Below, piece by piece: positions 31,476 to 40,345 of a stretch of DNA of 44,396 bases. Origin of the DNA: a virus. Numbering within the stretch: the first letter of the stretch is position 1; the number at the start of each line of letters is the position of its first letter. The stretch is from positions 1-44,396 of the IMG/VR virus record IMGVR_UViG_3300020215_000079, one strand, 5' to 3'. The notes under the pieces are model-generated. The model was not told where the DNA came from, searched no databases, and saw only the letters and a program-made list of their open reading frames with translations. Made by a program: the position numbers and the translations under genes.

Positions 31476-33740
31476 ATGAATCAGCTCGCGCGACGCGATT
31501 TCTCCGGCGGCTGGCAGCCGAGCGCCGATGCGGTCAACGCACCGGCGACGGCCCTGCTGCGGGCGGACAATCTCGTCCTCGATGAGCGCGGGGTGCTCGG
31601 CCTCCGTCGGGGGTCCGCGAAAATCAACGGCGTCGCGTTCGCCGACCTCGACGTGCATTCACTGTTCACCGTGAACCTGTCCGGCACGCGCTACCGCATG
31701 GCCGGGGCCAATAACGCGGTGTACGCCAACGGCGCCAGTGTCAGCACCGGGTTTGCCGGTTCGGGGGATATCGCCTTCGGGTCGTATCTCGATCAGATCC
31801 TGATGGCGCGGTCGACCACCAAGCGCAAGTACGACGGCACGACCGTGCGCACGTGGGGCATCGCGGCGCCGTCCGCCGCGCCGACGTTGACGACGCTGGC
31901 GGCAGATAGTGACACGTTTGCCTCGTTCAACTCGGGCGAGTCTGGCCTCGCCTGGACGGAAGACGACGGCACCGGGACCGGCCACGCGGCCGGCTTCGAC
32001 GGCACCGCGAATGGCGCGGTCGTCCTCAATCCGAATGCGACCACTGGCCGCGGCCGGATCACGCGCGACCTCGGCGGCGCGACCGACTTCGCCACCTACT
32101 CAGGCGGTCAGACCGGCACCGACGACGATCAGATTCAGCTCTACATGTATGTGACCGAACCCGAATACCTGATCAATCTGGTGCTCTGGTTCGATGTCGG
32201 GGATGGCTCGTTCCAGCGGGACGTCTACTCCTACATCTTCTTTTTTAACGGGTCGGTCGAGGAAGGCACCAACACACCGCTCAGCGTCGGCTGGAATCTG
32301 CTCTCGGTGCGCCGCGGGGATCTGCTGCGGTGGGCGAATCCGACCGCCGGCACCAATTGGTCCACCGTGCGTGCGGTGCGGCTCACCGTCAATCAGCAGG
32401 TCGGCAGCACGAGCGCCCAGGTGCGGTTCGATCAGTGGCGGATCATCGGCGGGAACCAGCGGCCGCTCACCGGCGTGCAGCGCTACAGGCTCGTGGCGGT
32501 CCGGAACACCGGTACCTACTTTGGCAAGAGCGCCCCATCGGCCGTCAGCGCGGACATCGAAACCACCGCGCAGGGCGTGCGGGCGACAGTCGCCGCCGGG
32601 GTGATTGCCGCGCTCGATACGCAGGTCAACGAGCTGTGGTTGTACCGGGAAAACGACGCGCTCGGGGATTACTACCGCGTGGCCGTGCTCACCGGTGGCC
32701 CGTGGGCCGGCGCGCAGACCATCGACGACATCACCAGCAATGACGCCGCGCTCGAGGCCAATCTGCTGCTCGAAGCGACCAACACGACGCCGCCCGATAA
32801 CATCATTGCGATCGTCGGCCCGCACTATGACCGCGTGCTCTGCCTGACGGCGACGCACGTCTACCCCTCGCAGCCGCGTAATCTCGACAGCTTCGACAGC
32901 GAACAGGTGATCCGCGTCGGCGATGCGTCCGAGACGGCCTACTGGATCGCAAAGGTGCGCGAAGAGCTCTACGTCGGCACCTCGAAAGACATCTACCGCC
33001 TGGTGGGCGACTGGAGCCAGCGGGCCGACGGCACGGTGAACGTCACCAAGATCCCGATGGGGATCGGCGCGCCGCCGATTGCGTCAGCGATCGCGCAGGA
33101 CGGCGACACGCTGATCTACCTGGCCTCCGACGGCTGGCGACAACTCGGGTCCGAGGTGCCGGTCACGAGCGGCGCCGTGGATCTGCTCTACCGCGGCTAC
33201 ACGCGACACGGCGTCTCACCGGTGAATCTGTCGACCGGGCGCTTTAAGGCCGCGCTGACCAAGGGGTGGTTTCAGGCGATTACGCCGGAGGGCGCGAGCA
33301 CGACGAGCAGCACCGTCCTGCACCGCTACGTGCCGGCCCTGCGGCAGTGGTACCGGCACACCTACACGCCGAACTGGCGCTGCATCTACCGGGAACCGGA
33401 CGGGACGCTCATCGCCTCCGACACCGCGGGGTTCGTGTGGACGCTCGACACCGGCACGCAAGACGAGGGCGCCAACATCCCGGTCGTGCTCTGGACGCCC
33501 GTGGATGACAACGGGCAGCCGAACAATCGGAAAGACGGCTGGGAAGCGCGCGTACGCGCGAATACCGGCGGGGCCACGGCCACGGTCGGTGTGCACCTGG
33601 ACGGCTCGGGCAGCACGGCCACGACCTTTGCGGTGGCGGGCTCGGACCTGACGCCGGTCGCGGCCGCGCTCGACGGGATCGCGGCCTTCCGACAGATCCA
33701 GCTGCGCGTGACGGGCAGTTTTTCCACGTTCCTCTGGTAG
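31476..33740 (+). CDS. Tail hub/stabilisation-type protein, ends at in-frame amber
   Basis: 754 residues. The N-terminus (ARRDFSGGWQPSADAVNAPA, DNLVLDERGVLGLRRGS) is typical of podovirus proteins with beta-propeller folds that line the tail nozzle. A carbohydrate-binding-like insertion lies at about 150-330. Propeller repeats follow (YVGTSKDIYRLVGDW, TLIYLASDGWRQLG, GTLIASDTAGFVWTLDT). The last 80 residues (GWEARVRANTGG onward to RVTGSFSTFLW) resemble the repeat units encoded after the TAG at 33738-33740. The same frame stays open for another 404 codons, so the amber seems to interrupt one protein. Confidence 0.8.
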   Translation: MNQLARRDFSGGWQPSADAVNAPATALLRADNLVLDERGVLGLRRGSAKINGVAFADLDVHSLFTVNLSGTRYRMAGANNAVYANGASVSTGFAGSGDIAFGSYLDQILMARSTTKRKYDGTTVRTWGIAAPSAAPTLTTLAADSDTFASFNSGESGLAWTEDDGTGTGHAAGFDGTANGAVVLNPNATTGRGRITRDLGGATDFATYSGGQTGTDDDQIQLYMYVTEPEYLINLVLWFDVGDGSFQRDVYSYIFFFNGSVEEGTNTPLSVGWNLLSVRRGDLLRWANPTAGTNWSTVRAVRLTVNQQVGSTSAQVRFDQWRIIGGNQRPLTGVQRYRLVAVRNTGTYFGKSAPSAVSADIETTAQGVRATVAAGVIAALDTQVNELWLYRENDALGDYYRVAVLTGGPWAGAQTIDDITSNDAALEANLLLEATNTTPPDNIIAIVGPHYDRVLCLTATHVYPSQPRNLDSFDSEQVIRVGDASETAYWIAKVREELYVGTSKDIYRLVGDWSQRADGTVNVTKIPMGIGAPPIASAIAQDGDTLIYLASDGWRQLGSEVPVTSGAVDLLYRGYTRHGVSPVNLSTGRFKAALTKGWFQAITPEGASTTSSTVLHRYVPALRQWYRHTYTPNWRCIYREPDGTLIASDTAGFVWTLDTGTQDEGANIPVVLWTPVDDNGQPNNRKDGWEARVRANTGGATATVGVHLDGSGSTATTFAVAGSDLTPVAAALDGIAAFRQIQLRVTGSFSTFLW

Positions 33741-34955
33741 GACTTCACGGTCACGTATCGCGAACGACCCCCGATCGTGGTGTATGCGGAACCGAAGCCC
33801 GAAGCCCGCGGGACGCGGCGCAAGCGGTACACCGGCCTACGGATCACCATCGACACCCTGGCCGGTCCGGCCACGGTGATCCCGGTGGTCGATGACCTGG
33901 ATCAGCCGAGCCACACCATCAACACGAGCGACGTGCTCTCACGCGCGATGACGTTTCAGAACGTCGTCGGCCGCGACCTGTGGGCCAAGATCAGCAAGCC
34001 GACCGGGTTCGAGTTCTACGCCATTGATCCGATCGTCGTGTCGGAGATGCCGCCCATTCAGCAGGGGTTGTTCCCCGACACGAATGGCGGGTATCCGTTC
34101 CGCAAGCGGATCATCGGGCTCCGGCTCCGTGTCTGCACGCTCGGCGCGACGATCCAGTTCACCCCGGTGGTCGACGGGGTCTCGCTGACCGCGTTCACGG
34201 CCCAGACCGGCACCAACGAACCCGACGAAATTCTGCACTACTTCACGACCCAGCAGATTGCCACCGACGTCGCGTTTGGGACGAACGGTGACATCGAGCT
34301 CTACGAGTTTGAGCCGATCGTGCAGCAGAAGTTCCCGCAACCCGTGCGCCTGCGCATCCCCGACACCAACGCCGGTACGCCCGGGCCGAAGCAGATCACC
34401 GGCCTGCGGATTCGCGCCTGCACGCTCGGCAGCACGCGGACGTTCATCCCGATTCTCGACGGGGTCAATCAGACGGCGTTCACGGCCACGACCGATGCCA
34501 ACGAACCCGACGAGATCGTGCACTCGTTCAGCAGCCCGCAGCTGGCGACGGACGTCGCGTTTACGGTGGACGGCAATGTCGAGCTCTACGACTGGGCACC
34601 GCTCGTCGATGCCACGTTGCCGCTGGGGCGGACGCTCTGGGATTCCGGGCCGATCGATCTCGGCACGCGGGCGGTGTGGCTGCGCCTGGTGACGTTCAAG
34701 GCCAAGCTGACCGGCACCCTGACGGTGACGCCCTACGTCGACGACGTGGCGCAGACCCCGATCACGGTGAGTGCGCGCAGCGGCCATCCGATTACGACCT
34801 ATGACGCCGTGCTGGCGCGGACGGTGCGCGGCCGGCAGGTCCGGTTCGTCTTCTCGGCGTCGAGTGCCTTTTATCTCTACTGGCTCGAGCCGCGGTATCG
34901 GGTCACCGGTCACGAAACGGAACTGGCGAAAACGCGCGTGGAGGTGGCGGCCTAA
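33741..34955 (+). CDS. C-terminal continuation of tail protein: four repeat domains
   Basis: In frame with the previous gene after one TAG; the first possible independent starts are GTG 33777 and 33780, both without a ribosome site. The segment has four units of about 80 residues, each with a GLRIRACTLGSTRTFIPILD-like opening strand pair and closing in a strand such as VELYDWAPLV, IELYEFEPIV or FYLYWLEPRY. The sequence straddling the amber (FSTFLW, stop, DFTVTYRERPP) matches the closing strand of such a unit. Read through, the whole protein would have 1159 residues counting the amber position. If translated separately, it would be a tail-tip or fibre adaptor lacking the start of one strand. 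Confidence 0.7.
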   Translation, partial: DFTVTYRERPPIVVYAEPKPEARGTRRKRYTGLRITIDTLAGPATVIPVVDDLDQPSHTINTSDVLSRAMTFQNVVGRDLWAKISKPTGFEFYAIDPIVVSEMPPIQQGLFPDTNGGYPFRKRIIGLRLRVCTLGATIQFTPVVDGVSLTAFTAQTGTNEPDEILHYFTTQQIATDVAFGTNGDIELYEFEPIVQQKFPQPVRLRIPDTNAGTPGPKQITGLRIRACTLGSTRTFIPILDGVNQTAFTATTDANEPDEIVHSFSSPQLATDVAFTVDGNVELYDWAPLVDATLPLGRTLWDSGPIDLGTRAVWLRLVTFKAKLTGTLTVTPYVDDVAQTPITVSARSGHPITTYDAVLARTVRGRQVRFVFSASSAFYLYWLEPRYRVTGHETELAKTRVEVAA

Positions 34956-35884
34956 TGCTGACTCCCTCCGCCCTCACGTTGCCGGAGGTGCAGCGGGCGT
35001 TCCGTGACGTCGACGCGCTCGTGTCGGCGCTCGGGCAGACCACGCCGTACGACTGGAAACGGCGGCGGCTGATCAACCTGCTCGATGGCACCGGCGCGCA
35101 GGATGCCGCGACAGTAGGCCAGTTGGACGCCGCGATCGCCGCGCTCCGCGACGAACTGACGGAGGACGAGGACGCCGAGGGGCCGTTGATCGACGGGCCG
35201 ATCCGCGTGGGGGCGTTCGCGCAGCGTGGGGCGGCGACGGCGCACAAGAGCGAGCTGTTCGTGGCCTCCGATCGAACCTACGTCACGTGGGTGAGCACCG
35301 GGGCCGTCTGGCAGTACCTCGCTGGGATGCAGCGCGGGCTGATTGCGGCGATCACGACCGGCCTGACCACCAACGATGCCGGCTATCTCTACTACGCGAC
35401 GGACTTCGCGCGCGCCTATCGGTGGACGGGATCGGCGTGGGAAGACGCGCCCGGCGCACCCGCCCGCGGGCAGATCGTCTACTTCCCGGTCACGCTCCAT
35501 GCCGACTTCGCACCGGGCACCGGCTGGCAGCTCTGCGACGGCACCGCCGGGGTGACGCGCTCGACGCCGACCGGGGGCACCACGACGGTGACCGTACCGG
35601 ATCTCACGACCGATAGTCGATTTCTGCGGTCCGTGGCTGGGGCAACCGGCGGCACCGGGGGCAGCGCGACGACGCACACGCACGCGGTGAATCCGCCGAA
35701 TACCACGAGCGGCACCCCGTCGAACACGACCACGGTGCAAGCCGGCGCCGGCGCCACCGTCGCCAGTGACGGGCACACGCACGACACCGACATTGCGTCC
35801 TTCACCAGCGGCGCGCCGAGCGGCTCGGGGGGCGATGACGCCTTGCCGCCCTACTACAACGCACGTCCGTACATGAGGCTCTGA
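34955..35884 (+). CDS. Tail fibre/collar-type receptor-binding candidate
   Basis: 309 residues, TAATG overlap. An N-terminal helical anchor (SALTLPEVQRAFRDVDALVS) precedes a central domain (about 90-170) and a tail-collar domain: GTGWQLCDGTAG, VTVPDLTTDSRFLRSV, then GGTGGSATTHTHAV. The HTHAV and DGHTHDTD histidines recall the metal-binding HxH of collar-type short fibres. The end PPYYNARPYMRL is the usual closing motif of this family. It is the best receptor-binding candidate in the genome. Confidence 0.75.
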   Translation: MLTPSALTLPEVQRAFRDVDALVSALGQTTPYDWKRRRLINLLDGTGAQDAATVGQLDAAIAALRDELTEDEDAEGPLIDGPIRVGAFAQRGAATAHKSELFVASDRTYVTWVSTGAVWQYLAGMQRGLIAAITTGLTTNDAGYLYYATDFARAYRWTGSAWEDAPGAPARGQIVYFPVTLHADFAPGTGWQLCDGTAGVTRSTPTGGTTTVTVPDLTTDSRFLRSVAGATGGTGGSATTHTHAVNPPNTTSGTPSNTTTVQAGAGATVASDGHTHDTDIASFTSGAPSGSGGDDALPPYYNARPYMRL

Positions 35885-35887
35885 CCT

Positions 35888-36511
35888 ATGCCGCTCCCGC
35901 TCTTGCCGTTGGCCCTCTCGGGCATCTCCTTTCTCGGTGGCGCGCTGAACAACCGCGCGCGGCAGACCACGTCCACCACGACGCAGGCGCTCTCCCCTGA
36001 GGCACAGGGGCTGAACACGCTCCTGATGGACACGATCCGCCAGCGTCTGGCGGGCAGTGCCGATCTCTCCGGCTACCGCACGCAGGAGACGCAAAACATC
36101 AACCGCACGTTTGGGAACGCGCAGACGGCGCTCAATGCCGATCTCACGGCCCGCGGGTTGAGTGATTCGCCGGTGGCGGGGGCGGCGATCTCGCGGTTCC
36201 AGGGCGCGCGCGCCGGCTCGATCGCCCAACTCGTGAACAGTCTCCCCCTGCTGCAGCGCGACATGCAGCAGCAGGATCTCGGGCTGGGGAGTCACCTGAT
36301 GGCGCTGCAGCCGCGCACCACGACTACGACCGGGACGCAGCCCGGCAACATGCTGGGCGGCGGGTTCTCGGATCTCGGCTCGATGCTCGGGTATCTGGTG
36401 GGTCAAGGACAGTTCGGCGGGGCCGGGGGCGCTGGACCGACGGTCGGTCGGCGCGCCTGGGCACCGGGGATCACGCCGTGGCGGCCGCCGTCGCCGGGAT
36501 TGGTAGGGTAG
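35888..36511 (+). CDS. Internal virion/ejection protein candidate (first of three)
   Basis: 207 residues. A hydrophobic N-terminus (LPLLPLALSGISFLGGALNN) is followed by Gln/Thr-rich helices (SPEAQGLNTLLMDTIRQRLA, TFGNAQTALNADLTARGLSD) and a Gly-rich end. Small helical proteins of this sort precede two larger ones in the ejection trio of P22-like phages, where they enter the cell with the DNA. Assignment is by position and composition. Confidence 0.6.
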   Translation: MPLPLLPLALSGISFLGGALNNRARQTTSTTTQALSPEAQGLNTLLMDTIRQRLAGSADLSGYRTQETQNINRTFGNAQTALNADLTARGLSDSPVAGAAISRFQGARAGSIAQLVNSLPLLQRDMQQQDLGLGSHLMALQPRTTTTTGTQPGNMLGGGFSDLGSMLGYLVGQGQFGGAGGAGPTVGRRAWAPGITPWRPPSPGLVG

Positions 36512-36515
36512 GCCC

Positions 36516-37859
36516 GTGAACGGATTCGCTGAGAACTTTCTGCGCGGGCTGGAAGCGGGCACGCAGCAGCGTCGCCAGAAAGAGCAGGACGCGAAAGACG
36601 AGGAACTGCGCAAGCTCCAAATCGATGCGCTGAAGCACCAGCAGAAGCAGATTGAGCTCGAGGGTCGCTGGAAGGTCTTTGAGCGACAGCGCGCCGGCGC
36701 GAAGGAAGCGGCCGCCGCACACGAAGGGCAGTCGATCAACGACCTTGTCAAAACGATGGTGTCACCGATGGGTGCGCCCACGCCGCCGCCTGGCATGGCG
36801 CCGTCGGCCGCGCCACCAGCGGCCCCGTTTGGCGCTGGGCAAGGGGTCTCCGCGCGTCCGATCACGGCAGTCAACGAAGTGGGGCTGCCGGTGCAGGCCA
36901 CCGAAGCGCGGAAGACATTCGAGATCCCCGGCTCACAGGAGTTTGGGGTGCCCGGCTACTCCGTGACGCCGAAGTCGATAGAAGAGGTCATGGCGGCCGC
37001 GATGCGCGCGAAGCTGATGGAGCCGACCAAGCTGGGCGCTGGGGAAACGCTCACGGTTCCGCTGACGGGGCAGGTGGTCGCGCAGGGCGCGCCGAAGCCG
37101 CGCAACTTCCAGTCGAAGAACGTCCAGGCGCAGGGCTTTACCGGCATGGCGAACTTTGACCCGGAGACCGGCCAGTACTTCGCGCCCGGCAGCGATCAGC
37201 CGCTGCAGAACGTCAAAGACGCGCCGCCGCAGGTCGATCCGACACTCGCCGCGATCCGCGACGCGCAATTGGCCGTATTGCAGCAGAACGCCGGCCAGCT
37301 GTCGCCCATGCAACAGAGTTGGGCGAAATCGCTGTCTGATGACTTCGCTCGCGACTCCAAGGACTACGTCGTGCGCGCGCAGGCGTACCAGACGATCAAG
37401 ACCGCGGCAAGCGACCCGTCGGCGGCCGGCGATCTCGTAATGATCTTCTCGTTCATGAAGCAGAACGATCCTGGGTCGACGGTGCGAGAAGGCGAGCAGG
37501 CTACGGCGCAGAACGCGGCTGGCGTGCCAGAGCAGATCCGGAACATCTACAACCAACTGCTGACCGGTGAGCGGCTGACGCCGGAGCAGCGCAAGGATTT
37601 CCTGAAGCAGTCGGAAAATCAGTTTCTGCAGGCGCAGAAGCGCCAGCGCGGGATCAATGACGTCTATCGGCGCCGCGCGGAAGCGATGCGCGTACCGGCC
37701 AATCTCGTGGTCATGGACTTCGATCAGATGTTCGGGCTTGAGAACGTCGGCGGGATGCAGGGCATGGTGCCGATGAAAGCGCCGGACGGACGGGATCTGC
37801 TGGTGCCTGGCGATCAGGTCGACGAAGCCAAGCGCCGCGGCGCGACTGTGGTGCAGTGA
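36516..37859 (+). CDS. Internal virion/ejection protein candidate (second of three)
   Basis: 447 residues from GTG. An N-terminal coiled coil (GTQQRRQKEQDAKDEELRKL, then QKQIELEGRWKVFERQ) is followed by a Pro/Ala-rich hinge (about 85-115) and long helical, Gln-rich stretches (QLAVLQQNAGQLSPMQQSWA). No enzymatic motif is seen. Its place between two similar helical proteins and upstream of the lysis genes fits an ejection protein. Confidence 0.65.
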   Translation: MNGFAENFLRGLEAGTQQRRQKEQDAKDEELRKLQIDALKHQQKQIELEGRWKVFERQRAGAKEAAAAHEGQSINDLVKTMVSPMGAPTPPPGMAPSAAPPAAPFGAGQGVSARPITAVNEVGLPVQATEARKTFEIPGSQEFGVPGYSVTPKSIEEVMAAAMRAKLMEPTKLGAGETLTVPLTGQVVAQGAPKPRNFQSKNVQAQGFTGMANFDPETGQYFAPGSDQPLQNVKDAPPQVDPTLAAIRDAQLAVLQQNAGQLSPMQQSWAKSLSDDFARDSKDYVVRAQAYQTIKTAASDPSAAGDLVMIFSFMKQNDPGSTVREGEQATAQNAAGVPEQIRNIYNQLLTGERLTPEQRKDFLKQSENQFLQAQKRQRGINDVYRRRAEAMRVPANLVVMDFDQMFGLENVGGMQGMVPMKAPDGRDLLVPGDQVDEAKRRGATVVQ

Positions 37860-39808
37860 TGCCGGATTGGTTCGATCAGTTCGCGGCGCAACCGAATAAG
37901 ACGACGGGCGATTGGTTTAGCCAGTTCGCGCTCGGGGCCGCACGCACCACTGGGGTAGGTGCGCATACATGGGAAGGTGTCAAAGCCGCTGTTGAGACAG
38001 TGAATCCGCTGCCGATGCTCAAGGCGGCGAACACCTCGGTGGCCGAGGCGCTCCAGACGACGCTCAGCGGTGATCCCGTCGGCGCGGTGAAGGGACTGGC
38101 GGAGGACGTTGGCGGTGTGGCGCAGGGCATCGGGGCCGAGAATCAGCGGCTCTACGACGAAGCGCGCGAGGCCTTCGCGCAGGGCGACGTGATGACCGGG
38201 ATCACCAAGGCGGCCAAGTACGTCCTCAACGGTATCCCCGGCCTCGGCTCGACGCTTGACCAAGCGACCCAGGATCTCCATGAAGGCGAAATCGGGCGCG
38301 GCATTGGTCGTTCGGTTGGGCTCGGCGCATCGCTCGGCGTGCCGGTTGCCGCGAAGCGCGTCGGCAACATTCGGCTTCCCGCGCCTGCGCAGAATACCAA
38401 CGCCGCCGAACGCGCGGCCGTGGCGTTCGGCCAACGTGAAGGCATTCCGATTGACGCCGCTACGGCCACCGGCAACCGGTTCATTCGTAACACGCAGGCG
38501 ATGACCGACCGCTCACCGTTGGGCAGCGTGGTGGCGGAACGTGCTGAGCAGACGTCGGCCGATGCGTTCCGGCAAGTTGGGGAACGGCTCGCCGGCCGCA
38601 CCAATCCGAGCCGCGGCGGCGGACCCGGTCCGGCGGTCTCACCGGAGCAGGCTGGGCAGGGCGTCCGCGATGCTGTGCAGACGCGCGTTCGCGACTTCCA
38701 TGCTCAGGCCACGACCGCATACGACAAGCTGCGGGCGATTGAAGCCGATCCGGCGAACCTGCGGACCATCACGACGCAGCAGCCTGGGCGCGTGGCCGGC
38801 GGCGGGTCGATTACGGTGCCGGTGACCGAACAGATGGCGCTGCCGGTGGATATGCGGCCCGTCAAGACGGCCCTCCGACCGATCTTCGATCGGCTCAATC
38901 GGCAGCTGCCGCTGACGATCAAGCGGAGTTCACCAGGCTTCACGGCGATCGAAAACATCATCAACGGCAAAGACTTCGCCCCGCTCTCCGTCGCCGATGC
39001 CGATCTCGGGGCCATTAAGGCGATCGGTCGTGGCGCCGATTTGCCTGAGCTCCGCGATGCGAGTCAGGGATTGGCCGCTGCGGCGGTGAAATCGCTGGAT
39101 GAAGCGGTTCGCGCCACGGCTCTGAGTGCTGGGCGGCCGGCGTTCGATGCACTCTTAGAAGGACGGCGCGCGACGGTCGCGAAGCACGCTGCAGGCGATC
39201 TGCTTCGGCGCCTGCGCGAAGAACCGGTGCAGGTCTTCAATCAGGCGACCTGGCAGAAGGACGCCGGGATCGAGCGTCTCCGTGAGATCGCGCAGCACGC
39301 ACCAGCCGAAATGCCGAAGCTCGGGCGAGCCTATTTGGATGACTTGCTCGGCACGGCGACGGCGGAAGGCAGTTTCGGCCGGACGCAGGGCATCTGGCAG
39401 AAGTGGCAGAACCTTGGACCGGAAACGAAAAAACTGCTGTTCCGCAATTCATCGCTTATCAAGGATTTGGATCACTTCTTCCTGCTGGCAAAGAAGGCCG
39501 CTGAGAGTCCGAATCCGAGCGGGACGGCACTGACTGCGGCCTCGTGGGCGACGGGCGTCGGGCTCATTATTACGAGCCCAACGACAGGCATCCCGCTGGT
39601 GCTGTCATCGGGCGCCGTGTCGAAGTTGTTGCGCTCTCCGCGCGTGGTCAAGGCGCTGACGCACGGGATGCAGGTAAAGCTTGGGAATAAGGCCGCAGCA
39701 ACGGCGGCGGCGAGTGAGATTCTGACGCTGGCGCGTCAGCAAGGGGTGCGGGCGTTGCCGCTGGCTGCGGAAGACCGAGAAGGTGAAGCAGCAACGCCAG
39801 CGCGATGA
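37856..39808 (+). CDS. Large internal virion/ejection protein candidate (third of three)
   Basis: 650 residues from the GTG in a GTGA overlap, or from the ATG one codon on. Mostly helical and Ala-rich; an N-terminal WFDQFAAQPN and WFSQFALG repeat is followed by amphipathic regions (DVGGVAQGIGAENQRLYDEA). A Gly/Ile/Leu-rich stretch near residues 565-595 (ATGVGLIITSPTTGIPLVLS) could insert into a membrane. No lysozyme or transglycosylase motif is recognised. Its last 160 bases are overlapped by a minus-strand gene. Confidence 0.65.
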   Translation: MMPDWFDQFAAQPNKTTGDWFSQFALGAARTTGVGAHTWEGVKAAVETVNPLPMLKAANTSVAEALQTTLSGDPVGAVKGLAEDVGGVAQGIGAENQRLYDEAREAFAQGDVMTGITKAAKYVLNGIPGLGSTLDQATQDLHEGEIGRGIGRSVGLGASLGVPVAAKRVGNIRLPAPAQNTNAAERAAVAFGQREGIPIDAATATGNRFIRNTQAMTDRSPLGSVVAERAEQTSADAFRQVGERLAGRTNPSRGGGPGPAVSPEQAGQGVRDAVQTRVRDFHAQATTAYDKLRAIEADPANLRTITTQQPGRVAGGGSITVPVTEQMALPVDMRPVKTALRPIFDRLNRQLPLTIKRSSPGFTAIENIINGKDFAPLSVADADLGAIKAIGRGADLPELRDASQGLAAAAVKSLDEAVRATALSAGRPAFDALLEGRRATVAKHAAGDLLRRLREEPVQVFNQATWQKDAGIERLREIAQHAPAEMPKLGRAYLDDLLGTATAEGSFGRTQGIWQKWQNLGPETKKLLFRNSSLIKDLDHFFLLAKKAAESPNPSGTALTAASWATGVGLIITSPTTGIPLVLSSGAVSKLLRSPRVVKALTHGMQVKLGNKAAATAAASEILTLARQQGVRALPLAAEDREGEAATPAR

Positions 39809-39887
39809 GCGAGAGCAGGAACACCACGGCGAGGTAGAAACCGGTTTCGATGAGGGAGTCGACGTAGCGCTGTCGCCAGCGATCCAT
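39648..39887 (-). CDS. Minus-strand membrane protein (second of pair)
   Basis: 79 residues. A charged N-terminus (MDRWRQRYVDSLIETG) precedes one strong membrane span (FYLAVVFLLSLIALALLLHL) and a Pro/Ala/Ser-rich tail that would lie outside the cytoplasm. It starts in a TAATG overlap with the stop of the gene at 39887-40033, which supports real translation. The tail region overlaps the end of the plus-strand ejection gene by 161 bases. The shape is compatible with a holin, an inner-membrane spanin-like protein or a superinfection-exclusion protein; no lipobox partner is seen. Confidence 0.55.
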   Translation of the reverse strand: MDRWRQRYVDSLIETGFYLAVVFLLSLIALALLLHLLGLPQPAATPAPLADAPASESHSPPPLLRPYSQALPASRASAP

Positions 39888-40033
39888 TAACAGGACCGGA
39901 CGGCTAAGACGATGAGCACGACCGCCCAGAACACCATGTAATACGCGATCGTGTGATGAAGTCGCGTCACGTCACGTTGGAGGGCGACGAGGGCGGCTTC
40001 GATGCGAGCCAAGTCGTCAGGCGTGACAGCCAC
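39887..40033 (-). CDS. Minus-strand coiled-coil/TM protein (first of pair)
   Basis: 48 residues from GTG (TTG at 40039 would add two). Reading MAVTPDDLARIEAALVALQR, it has an N-terminal amphipathic helix, then a C-terminal span (YYMVFWAVVLIVLAV). The arrangement resembles XhlA-type holin-associated proteins. Its TAA overlaps the ATG of the next minus-strand gene, so the two form a small operon. A stop codon lies just upstream in frame, so the start is well bounded; no Shine-Dalgarno is evident. Confidence 0.5.
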   Translation of the reverse strand: MAVTPDDLARIEAALVALQRDVTRLHHTIAYYMVFWAVVLIVLAVRSC

Positions 40034-40090
40034 TGGCAATTTGTAAGTGTACTACCGTTCTGCGAGCGCGGCAGATCGGGAACACGGGGG

Positions 40091-40345
40091 ATGGATGGGC
40101 CATCACGATACTCGCCACTAGATCACGCTTCCGCGGAACGGCTGGCCGCCGCCGTCGCGCCGCACCTGAAGAACGGCAACGGGAAGTGGTTCGACCGGGT
40201 TGTCACCTGGGGCATCGGCATCCTGCTCGCCTGGGGTGCGCTCCAGATGGACGTTGCGGTCCTGAAGTCCCGCGTCGACAGTCAGGATGAACTGCTGCGC
40301 GAAATGCGGCAGGACATCAAGACGTTGCTGCAGCGGGTGCGGTGA
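40091..40345 (+). CDS. Holin-like membrane protein with C-terminal coiled coil
   Basis: 84 residues from the ATG preceded by a GGGGG tract. One span (VVTWGIGILLAWGALQMDVA) in the middle is followed by a coiled coil (LKSRVDSQDELLREMRQDIK). It is coupled (TGATG) to the endolysin gene, which makes it the best holin or holin-partner candidate. Its membrane topology is the mirror image of the minus-strand 48-residue protein. Confidence 0.6.
   Translation: MDGPSRYSPLDHASAERLAAAVAPHLKNGNGKWFDRVVTWGIGILLAWGALQMDVAVLKSRVDSQDELLREMRQDIKTLLQRVR

Noticed and set aside
31476-34955. Genome-wide recoding of TAG
   Set aside because: Several genes end in TAG directly before their downstream neighbours (588, 3241, 6147, 22279), so TAG works as a normal stop.
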